Source: Pseudomonas sp. NKUCC02_KPG (lineage in GTDB: Bacteria > Pseudomonadota > Gammaproteobacteria > Pseudomonadales > Pseudomonadaceae). Taken from it: a DNA stretch of 64,000 bases. The position numbers and the translations under genes were made by a program. The notes under the pieces were generated by a model that was given only the letters and a program-made list of their open reading frames with translations, did not search any database and had not been told where the DNA came from. The stretch covers positions 268,711-332,710 of the forward strand of contig NZ_JAHKRC010000006.1 of NCBI RefSeq assembly GCF_019345465.1, written 5' to 3'. Positions 27,027-33,162 of this stretch are shown piece by piece; the first letter of the stretch is position 1, and every line of letters starts with the position of its first letter.

Positions 27027-27102
27027 TATTATTTTCCTTATTGTGAGTACAGCGTTGAATCTGCGTTGCCCTTACAGCTCCTGATAGCGTGGTGATTGAG
27101 CA

Positions 27103-27118
27103 ATGATTGCGCAATCAT
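27103..27118. promoter_or_regulatory. Palindromic LacI-family operator (proximal)
   Basis: Perfect 16-bp palindrome ATGATTGCGCAATCAT with the central CG step typical of LacI/GalR operators, 77 bases before the GudP-like start. The core TGATTGCGCAATCA recurs at 27171-27184, 67 bp away centre to centre. Repression by looping or cooperative binding of the regulator at 27224-28276 is inferred. Confidence 0.8.
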
Positions 27119-27128
27119 CCATAGACTG

Positions 27129-27155
27129 GAAAAAGGCCCTGTCCAGTAGGGCCTT
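27129..27155 (-). terminator. Rho-independent terminator of the LacI-type gene
   Basis: On the reverse strand, AAGGCCCT and AGGGCCTT form a perfect 8-bp stem around a 7-base loop, followed directly by a run of five T (including two from the stem end). It lies 69 bases past the LacI gene stop, insulating it from the GudP-dehydratase operon, and sits between the two operators. Confidence 0.8.
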
Positions 27156-27170
27156 GGGCGGATATTACAC

Positions 27171-27184
27171 TGATTGCGCAATCA
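27171..27184. promoter_or_regulatory. Palindromic LacI-family operator (distal)
   Basis: TGATTGCGCAATCA, identical to the 14-bp core of the proximal operator, located between the regulator gene stop and its terminator. Its position upstream of the terminator suggests an auxiliary site rather than a promoter-overlapping one. Confidence 0.75.
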
Positions 27185-27223
27185 TTCAACAGTGACCTTA
27201 ATCAAAATATGCACATTCCGGGT

Positions 27224-28276
27224 TCAGGTGCTGGCGCGATCGATGAGGGTGAAACCGGTATCGATTCGTACGGGGTCATGGCTGCCCAGTGGGTGTTCAA
27301 AGCGCTCCAGCAGCGCTTGCGCCACCTGCAGGCCAATCTTCTTGCCATCGACGCTGACGGTCGACAATGCCGGGTAAACCTGAGCCGCACTGCTCAAATC
27401 CCCGAAGCCCATGACCGCAAGATCAGCAGGCACCTGCATCCCGCGACTGGCGGCTTCAGCCAGCACCCCTTGCGCAACAGTATCCGAGCTGCACACCACG
27501 ATATCCGGCTGCACTGGGCGCCCAAGCAGGCGTCGCAGCCCTTCCCTGCCGACTTCAAGTGTGGCGGGTGGCGCCAAGACTTCCATAGGCACTTGTTCAA
27601 TACCCAGGCGTTTCAGTTCGCCAATCAGACTGTTGCAACGGCGCAGGCCACGGGGGTCACTGATTGTGACCACGGAGAAACGCTTATAGCCCTTCTTGAC
27701 CAAATGGCGTGCGGTCTCCTCCCCCACCTTTTCGTGGGAGAAACCGATGAGCATGTCCAGAGGATCTTCACTCAGGTCCCACGCCTCAACCAGCGGGATG
27801 CCCGCCTGCGCCAGCCGCAAACGGCTGGACTCGGTATGGAGTGTGCCGGTCAGGACAATGCCATCCGGGCGCCGCCCGAGCACCGCTTCGAGCAGCCTTT
27901 CTTCTTCTTCGGCAGAGTAGCCCGTCAAACCCAGCAAGGTCTGGTAGCCCGCTTGAGTCAAGCGATCCATCAGTGCCTGCACGGTGTCGGCAAAAATCGA
28001 GTTGGCAATGGTCGGCAGGAAAATCGCCACCAGTCGGCTTTTATTGCTCGCCAGCCCACCCGCCAGCATGTTCGAGACGTACCCGGTCTGTCGCACGGCT
28101 TCACGCACTTTGTCTCGCGTCTGTTCGGTGACCAATTCCGGTCGATGCAGTGCCCTTGAAACAGTCATGGGCGAAACGCCGGCAACCTTGGCAACATCGA
28201 TCAAGGTAAGGCTGGCCCCCTTCTTGGGTGCTGTGATCGATCGCTCGGTAGCGGGTGCTGCTGGTTTTTTTGCCAT
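27224..28276 (-). CDS. LacI/GntR-type repressor of galactarate genes
   Basis: 350 residues from the ATG at 28276 (MAKKPAAPATERS); 32 upstream in-frame codons are discarded as leader. After a basic N-terminal tail of about 25 residues comes the LacI helix-turn-helix LTLIDVAKVAGVSPMTVSRA with the hinge YVSNMLAGGLASNKSRLVA. A periplasmic-binding-like effector domain of the GntR (gluconate repressor) subgroup follows to the end. It lies directly upstream of the GudP-like transporter and galactarate dehydratase on the same strand, with two operators between. The inducer is probably galactarate or a product of it. Confidence 0.87.
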   Translation of the reverse strand: MAKKPAAPATERSITAPKKGASLTLIDVAKVAGVSPMTVSRALHRPELVTEQTRDKVREAVRQTGYVSNMLAGGLASNKSRLVAIFLPTIANSIFADTVQALMDRLTQAGYQTLLGLTGYSAEEEERLLEAVLGRRPDGIVLTGTLHTESSRLRLAQAGIPLVEAWDLSEDPLDMLIGFSHEKVGEETARHLVKKGYKRFSVVTISDPRGLRRCNSLIGELKRLGIEQVPMEVLAPPATLEVGREGLRRLLGRPVQPDIVVCSSDTVAQGVLAEAASRGMQVPADLAVMGFGDLSSAAQVYPALSTVSVDGKKIGLQVAQALLERFEHPLGSHDPVRIDTGFTLIDRAST

Positions 28277-28365
28277 GAAGATTTCCGAATCTGAAGCCCA
28301 GAAGAGGATGCTACGTGCGATGCATGCTGTTTGCTGGCCGAATTTACCAAAGGCCGGCACATAAT

Positions 28366-28398
28366 CAATCATTTCATCCTTAAGGGATTAAATGATTG
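28366..28398. promoter_or_regulatory. Inverted repeat upstream of LacI gene
   Basis: CAATCATTT (28366-28374) and AAATGATTG (28390-28398) are perfect 9-bp arms around a 15-base spacer with a CCTTAAGG palindrome. The half-site ATGATTG also occurs in the LacI operators at 27103 and 27171, so this may be a divergent autoregulatory site for the repressor and the plus-strand gene at 28516. Confidence 0.45.
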
Positions 28399-28515
28399 GA
28401 ATAGAACCTGGATTATCTTCCATTCGAACTCTGTCTAGAGTGGCAGCAATACTGTTTGCCGGTTTGGATGACCCGGCAGGCGCAAACCATTCATTAACGA
28501 CAGAGGCTTCTGATC

Positions 28516-28956
28516 ATGGACATCTATCTCAAAGAACTGTTAGACCGCGAACAAATCCGCAGCCTTAGAACGCTCTACGCGCACTTGCTCGACGGCAATA
28601 ACATTGCCGCACTCGACCAGGTCTTCTCCGCAGATGCGGTAGTGGAGGTCACTGTCGGCAAGATGGAGGGTATCGAGGCTATACAGTCAGGTCTCAATGA
28701 CGCGTTCAAATTGTACGATCGAGATCATCGAGAAAATTATCCCTTCATGCATGCGATCACCAACCACTGGGTCCAGCTCACGGGGCCGGATACCGCACAA
28801 GGCCGCTGCTACTTGATCGACTTCGAAACGGCCTCAAAACCTGACCCTAACCCGTTGTTGCTGCTTGGTATCTACGCGGATGAGTACACACGTATCGACG
28901 GCGAATGGCGCATTACCCACACCCGCCTGGAAGTCGTCTGGCCGGCAGGCAGCTGA
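28516..28956 (+). CDS. NTF2-like (SnoaL-type) protein
   Basis: 146 residues with the cone-shaped NTF2/SnoaL fold: an N-terminal helix pair (REQIRSLRTLYAHLLDGNNI), LDQVFSADAVVEV, and C-terminal strands LIDFETASK, LLLLGIYADEYTRIDGEWRI. Members act as small hydrolases, isomerases or dehydratases, or simply bind ligands. A polar pocket cannot be assigned here. AGAGG lies 10 bases before the ATG. It stands between the galactarate repressor and a LysR gene. No co-transcribed partner is evident, and the role is unknown. Confidence 0.75.
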   Translation: MDIYLKELLDREQIRSLRTLYAHLLDGNNIAALDQVFSADAVVEVTVGKMEGIEAIQSGLNDAFKLYDRDHRENYPFMHAITNHWVQLTGPDTAQGRCYLIDFETASKPDPNPLLLLGIYADEYTRIDGEWRITHTRLEVVWPAGS

Positions 28957-29038
28957 CTGCGTTAGCAAAGGCATTATCTGTGTATGATCGGACGATAAAA
29001 CGGGTTAAATCCCATGTATTACAGAACTGGACTCCATA

Positions 29039-29959
29039 ATGACGGACAACACCTTTGACGGTATTCGGGAGTTCGTAGCCGCCGCACAGCTACTCAGTTT
29101 TACAGCCGCCGGGCTTGAACTTGGCGTGACCAGCTCCGCAGTGGGAAAAAGCGTGAGCCGCCTGGAAGCGCGACTGGGGGTCAAGCTGTTGCATCGTACA
29201 ACCCGCCGTTTGACGCTCACTCAAGAAGGAGAAACCTACCTGGCGAGCTGCTTGCGGGTGATGGACGAACTGGCTGAAACCCAGGGCCTGCTGACTACAG
29301 GACAGCAAGAACCCATCGGTCGCCTGCGGGTTGATCTGCCTGCGACCTTTGGCCGACGTCACATCCTGCCTACCCTGATCGATATGTCTGTTCGATACCA
29401 AAAGCTCGATCTGTCGGTCAGCTTCAGTGAGCGGCTGGTGGATATCGTCAACGATGGCATCGATCTCGTGGTGAGAATCGGAACCTTGAAAGACGATGGG
29501 GACATAGTGGCTCGAAAACTGGGCAGCCAATGCTTGTTGATCTGTGCAACGCCAGACTACCTGGCCAGACACGCAGCACCTCAAAATCGAAACGACCTTC
29601 TGCAACATGACTGCATCGTAGGCTGGCGTAACGGCACCCGGAAAACCTGGATGTTGATTGATGAAAATGGCCAGACATTTGAGCAAGAGGTGCGCGTCAA
29701 ACATGAGATAGGGGACGGTGAGATGATGCTGAAGATCACCCTCGCAGGCGGAGGACTCGCCCAACTCCCCACCTGGCTGGTTCAGGACTCAATCGAACAG
29801 GGTGCACTGGTTCCTGTTCTTGAACGTTACGCTGGCGCCGAGATGCCCATCCATGTGATCTGGCCACGAACACGGTACATTCAACCGAAGATCAGAATGA
29901 TCGTTGATGAACTGTTGGCACTGGCCCAGCGGGATCCAATCATTTTCAGGCCCGACTAG
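29039..29959 (+). CDS. LysR-family transcriptional regulator
   Basis: 306 residues, with a winged helix-turn-helix at residues 1-65 (GIREFVAAAQLLSFTAAGLE, VTSSAVGKSVSRLEARLGVK) and an effector domain from about residue 90 ending near 295. The pattern RLRVDLPATFGRRHILPTL is typical of the large CrgA/DsdC-like subgroup. The ribosome site is weak. It converges on the Old Yellow Enzyme gene at 30052; the inverted repeat at 31237-31255 upstream of that gene would be its likely target if it controls it. Confidence 0.85.
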   Translation: MTDNTFDGIREFVAAAQLLSFTAAGLELGVTSSAVGKSVSRLEARLGVKLLHRTTRRLTLTQEGETYLASCLRVMDELAETQGLLTTGQQEPIGRLRVDLPATFGRRHILPTLIDMSVRYQKLDLSVSFSERLVDIVNDGIDLVVRIGTLKDDGDIVARKLGSQCLLICATPDYLARHAAPQNRNDLLQHDCIVGWRNGTRKTWMLIDENGQTFEQEVRVKHEIGDGEMMLKITLAGGGLAQLPTWLVQDSIEQGALVPVLERYAGAEMPIHVIWPRTRYIQPKIRMIVDELLALAQRDPIIFRPD

Positions 29960-29987
29960 GTGTATCCGATGGAGACACCCTGCCAGA

Positions 29988-30034
29988 TGCGGGGCAACAC
30001 TTCCCGGATGAAACCCGAGAACTGTTGTCCCGCA
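29988..30034. repeat. Inverted repeat between convergent genes
   Basis: TGCGGGGCAACA (29988-29999) and TGTTGTCCCGCA (30023-30034) pair over 12 bases with one mismatch around a 23-base loop that is itself partly self-complementary. It sits in the short gap between the LysR stop and the Old Yellow Enzyme stop, so termination of both is the simplest use. Confidence 0.45.
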
Positions 30035-30051
30035 TGCATCATGAATCGTGA

Positions 30052-31155
30052 CTATTCGACAGATTCATACACTGGGTAATCGACATAGCCTTTTTTACCG
30101 CTGTTGCCGTAGAACGTTGATCGATCAGGTGTTGCGAGGGGCCAGCCGTTCTTCATTCGCTCCACCAGGTCGGGGTTTGCAATGAACGGGCGACCGAAAG
30201 CGATTAAATCCAGCTCCCCGGATTCAAGGGCACGTTCTGCAGACTCGCGATCAAAGCCGCCAGCAGCGATCAACGTACTCCGGAATGTTTCACGAAAACT
30301 CCTCGCAAATCCGTCAGGCATGCCCTCCGCACCAATGGTCAACTGATCGCTCAAATGGACGTAGGCGATATCCCGCTGTTGAACCTCGCGGGCGACTTCA
30401 ACCCAGGTTTGGGCCTCATCGTCGAACGGAGCCATGTCGAAGAGACGGCCAAATGGAGAAATACGCACACCTACTTTGGCGCGGCCTACCTCCTGGGCAA
30501 CCGCATCGATGGTTTCCAGCAGCAAACGGATTCTGTTCTGAATCGAACCGCCGTAATGGTCTGTGCGATCGTTGACCGTTGGGTTGATGAACTGTTCGAA
30601 CAAATACCCGTTAGCGCCATGAATTTCGACGCCATCGAAACCGGCTTCCATCGCTTTGCGAGCAGCCTGGACAAAGTCATTCGTGATGCCCGGGATTTCC
30701 TCTGTAGACAGCGCTCGCGGAACACTGGCCTGGATCGGACCTGGCTCATATTCCTCGTTGTAGGCATAGGCCAGGGAGTTGGCCGCGTGTTTATGGCTCG
30801 ATGAAACAGGCGCCCCGCCGTCTGGCTGTAACGTCGTATGGGACACACGGCCCACGTGCCAGAGTTGGGCGAAAATTTTACCGCCTTCTTCATGGACTGC
30901 CCGGGTTACGCGCTTCCATCCCTCAACCTGTTCCTGATTGTAAAGACCGGGGTTGAAGAGATAGCCCCGTCCCTGAATAGAAACAGGAACACCTTCACTG
31001 ACGATAAGGCCGGCGCCAGCTCGCTGGCGGTAGTAAAGCACTGTCAAGTCATCGGGAATGTCATTTAGCGCACGCGCGCGAGTCATCGGAGCCATGACGA
31101 CGCGATTTTTCAACGTAAGACCGCAAAGCGTGAAGGGCGAAAAAAGAATACTCAT
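30052..31155 (-). CDS. Alkene reductase, Old Yellow Enzyme family (NemA/XenB-type)
   Basis: 367 residues from the ATG at 31155 (GAGG upstream); 15 earlier codons are discarded. FMN-binding TIM barrel of the classical OYE class: VVMAPMTRARA with Thr at the flavin-modulating position, QLWHVGRVSH, the substrate His/Asn pair plus Tyr in EIHGANGYLFEQF, DHYGGSIQNRIRLLLE, and DLIAFGRPFIANPDL. Such enzymes reduce activated C=C bonds and nitro compounds with NAD(P)H. It differs from the XenA at 48869, which has a Cys at the flavin site. It is converged on by a LysR gene. Confidence 0.87.
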   Translation of the reverse strand: MSILFSPFTLCGLTLKNRVVMAPMTRARALNDIPDDLTVLYYRQRAGAGLIVSEGVPVSIQGRGYLFNPGLYNQEQVEGWKRVTRAVHEEGGKIFAQLWHVGRVSHTTLQPDGGAPVSSSHKHAANSLAYAYNEEYEPGPIQASVPRALSTEEIPGITNDFVQAARKAMEAGFDGVEIHGANGYLFEQFINPTVNDRTDHYGGSIQNRIRLLLETIDAVAQEVGRAKVGVRISPFGRLFDMAPFDDEAQTWVEVAREVQQRDIAYVHLSDQLTIGAEGMPDGFARSFRETFRSTLIAAGGFDRESAERALESGELDLIAFGRPFIANPDLVERMKNGWPLATPDRSTFYGNSGKKGYVDYPVYESVE

Positions 31156-31236
31156 GGAGGCCTCTGAAGTGGAGCGCTTCGAAGCGCCGGGAGGAGCCAA
31201 TATACTCAGTCTCTCCTGTTCGATAATCCACGTTGA

Positions 31237-31255
31237 ATTCCAATCATTGTGGAAT
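31237..31255. promoter_or_regulatory. Putative operator upstream of alkene reductase
   Basis: ATTCCA-N7-TGGAAT, a perfect 6-bp dyad with 7-base spacer matching the LysR T-N11-A layout, 82 bases before the alkene reductase start. The assignment to the LysR protein at 29039 is inference. Confidence 0.45.
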
Positions 31256-31326
31256 GTGGGTCTGAAATCTAATAGGCGTTACGGCAAGCCCAGCTGACGT
31301 GGAACGGTTACTCTGAGCGGGACTGA

Positions 31327-31659
31327 TCAGATGTGAGTTTTCTTTCGTGAAAACCAGCGCTTAGGCTCGTATTGAGTGGGAACACAGCATGTGTGCAGGA
31401 AAATACTTACAAATGCGATCCATCCAACTGCATCATTATTTTGAAGGATAGGTTTTAGTGCAGGAAAAATAAGATCATATCCATATTTAACGGTACTCAT
31501 ATGAAATGACCCGAAGAAGATAGTCAGAGATAAGCATATAAAAAACCATCTCCATTTGAACCGTTCGCCAGAATAAAATCTCGATAGAAAATATAAGGAA
31601 GTGAGTACCGCCAAAGAGAGCACTAGATACACGACTGACGTTACAGTGCTATTTATCAT
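31327..31659 (-). CDS. Small membrane protein, putative immunity protein of the Hcp-linked effector
   Basis: 110 residues beginning MINSTVTSVVYLVLS; 21 earlier in-frame codons overlap the effector gene and are discarded. Three hydrophobic segments are visible, near residues 8-28, 37-53 and 77-93, with a basic C-terminal tail KRWFSRKKTHI facing the cytoplasm. Its start overlaps the stop of the DUF4225 gene by 11 bases, so the two are coupled. Position behind an Hcp gene and a putative effector, small size and membrane location are what is expected of an inner-membrane immunity protein. No sequence family was recognised, so this rests on context. Confidence 0.6.
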   Translation of the reverse strand: MINSTVTSVVYLVLSLAVLTSLYFLSRFYSGERFKWRWFFICLSLTIFFGSFHMSTVKYGYDLIFPALKPILQNNDAVGWIAFVSIFLHTCCVPTQYEPKRWFSRKKTHI

Positions 31660-32371
31660 TAGCCTTGTACTCCATGTACATTGATCTGCCTGTAACGCTA
31701 TCACTAACCCCTTCAAATGCAAGTGCGCTACTGCCCATTGTCTTATACGCCCTTATATAATCAGTGTTGATATATCTAAACAGGCGCCAAGCATCTGGCT
31801 TTAATGCCATTCTCACGACGCCATATGCAGAAAGTCCTAAATCAACAGTGCCATAAGCCATATTTCCTTCAAATGCGCCGCCACCGAGTAGCTCGGCACC
31901 CTCCTGATAAACTTTCCTGATAGGACCTCGGGTGTCAGAACGGTTTTTTATAAGGTTACGTCCGTTCTCATAGAGGTTATTAGCGCCATGTGCGATCAAG
32001 GGGACACCTACTAATAGGCACAACGTACCGGCTGAACCGTAGCAGATGCCTGCTCCTGTTGCGATTTGAAATGCCCCGGCAATAGCTCCCACGCCTTTTT
32101 GAGCAATCTCAAATGACTGGCTCAGCAGGCTACTCTGTTCGTTTTTGAGTTCCAGTAGACCCTGCTCAGGGCTTTTTTTACCCTGTGAAACATCATCAAC
32201 AATGCTTTTGGCATAATAAGCGACTTCGCGGTTGAATTGTAAACGCAGCGTGCCGTCTTTAATGTGTCTTACGCCTAATGTACTGGCTTGGCTTCCAAGT
32301 TTTCCAGCTGCGGCACTGACCATCCAATAGTCACAGCTACCAGGCATGCAACTTTCGGGTGTTGGTTTCAT
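31649..32371 (-). CDS. DUF4225-type putative type VI effector
   Basis: 240 residues. The C-terminal two thirds match my memory of the DUF4225 domain found in Pseudomonas toxin-like proteins: FEIAQKGVGAIAGAFQIATG then GICYGSAGTLCLLVGVPLIA, followed by GGGAFEGNMAYGTVDLGLSA and PDAWRLFRYINTDYIRAY. The Gly/Ala-rich hydrophobic hairpin near residues 90-132 suggests membrane insertion. No catalytic motif is visible. Start and hcp stop overlap (ATGA); the 3' end overlaps the next small gene. DNA is AT-richer than the surroundings. A membrane-active antibacterial effector delivered with Hcp is the inferred role. Confidence 0.65.
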   Translation of the reverse strand: MKPTPESCMPGSCDYWMVSAAAGKLGSQASTLGVRHIKDGTLRLQFNREVAYYAKSIVDDVSQGKKSPEQGLLELKNEQSSLLSQSFEIAQKGVGAIAGAFQIATGAGICYGSAGTLCLLVGVPLIAHGANNLYENGRNLIKNRSDTRGPIRKVYQEGAELLGGGAFEGNMAYGTVDLGLSAYGVVRMALKPDAWRLFRYINTDYIRAYKTMGSSALAFEGVSDSVTGRSMYMEYKANDK

Positions 32372-32853
32372 TCGTTATTTCCCCACGTGCTATATCCACT
32401 GGTACCAGCAACGTGGTGGATCCACGTGATGTCTCGGTAACGGATTGCTACATGTTCTTGTGGCTCGGCGTCGTGCTCCAAAATAGCGTGGGGCATTTCA
32501 AGTGTCAGGTTGGCTATAATTCCGCCTGTGATCGAAACAGAATAGAATTTTTCCTGCAGGCCAAAAGAGGACACTCGATAAAAACTGATTGTGCAGTTTA
32601 TTTCCTCTCTGGATGAGAGTGCTTGAGCTAACAGTGGAGATGATTTGTCAACATTTTTGGTGATAAGAATTGGGCTGTGTGTTGGCTTATCGATATTTCC
32701 AATGTTGATCATGTTGTGGGTGTAAGACAACACCATAATTTCGTCGGCATAACCGGTCTGACATTTATTGCCAATAGATTCCTGGGTTGAACAACCTGCT
32801 GAAATAAGTCCTTGAGCCTTGCCGGTGATCGTCATGTAACCATGATTAGCCAT
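32368..32853 (-). CDS. hcp: Hcp, type VI secretion tube protein
   Basis: 161 residues, the full length of the Hcp family that forms hexameric rings in the secretion tube. Signatures: MANHGYMTITGKAQGLISAG at the start, DEIMVLSYTHNMI, the REEINCTISFYR strand, KFYSVSITGGIIANL and RYRDITWIHHVAGTSGYSTW at the end. A strong AAAGGAG precedes the ATG. It is followed directly by a putative effector and a membrane protein, without any structural T6SS gene in the window, so this is an orphan hcp cassette that depends on a machine encoded elsewhere. Hcp also acts as a carrier for effectors bound in its lumen. Confidence 0.9.
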   Translation of the reverse strand: MANHGYMTITGKAQGLISAGCSTQESIGNKCQTGYADEIMVLSYTHNMINIGNIDKPTHSPILITKNVDKSSPLLAQALSSREEINCTISFYRVSSFGLQEKFYSVSITGGIIANLTLEMPHAILEHDAEPQEHVAIRYRDITWIHHVAGTSGYSTWGNNE

Positions 32854-33162
32854 ATATACCGCTCCTTTTAGTCAGCCGAACATCTTATTGCAAGAGTTTC
32901 AGGCGCGCCGTAGGACATTTCTTAAAGTCATATCAGAAATATGCCAAATTCTTACCGGCGGCTTGGCTAAATTCCTGACTAGATAACTCTGCGGGTTCAT
33001 CGCGAAACCGAGATACGCAATTGTTCTATCCAGGAAAAGTCCAGGAGCAGGGCTATCTGCGCAATTCCAAGTATTCTGAAATGTTGAATCTGAATTACAG
33101 GTATGAATCATGGATGCGCCCCGCTGGGAGGCGCATTTTTGGATTGCACTGCCTGCAGTGAT
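32854..33162. other. Intergenic region upstream of hcp with an orphan terminator
   Basis: 309 bases holding the hcp promoter and, at 33114-33139, a plus-strand terminator-like hairpin (ATGCGCC / GGCGCAT, 8-base loop, five T). No plus-strand gene precedes it. A second small dyad CACTGC-CT-GCAGTG lies at 33147-33160, just past the stop of the EAL protein. Confidence 0.5.
33114..33139 (+). terminator. Orphan Rho-independent terminator
   Basis: Perfect 7-bp stem ATGCGCC / GGCGCAT followed by T-run on the plus strand. Because neighbouring genes on both sides are on the minus strand, it has no visible client and may be left over from a gene displaced by the hcp cassette. Confidence 0.6.

Noticed and set aside
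32899..33111. 70-codon reverse frame upstream of hcp
   Set aside because: No ribosome site, no hydrophobic or conserved pattern, and it covers the likely hcp promoter.
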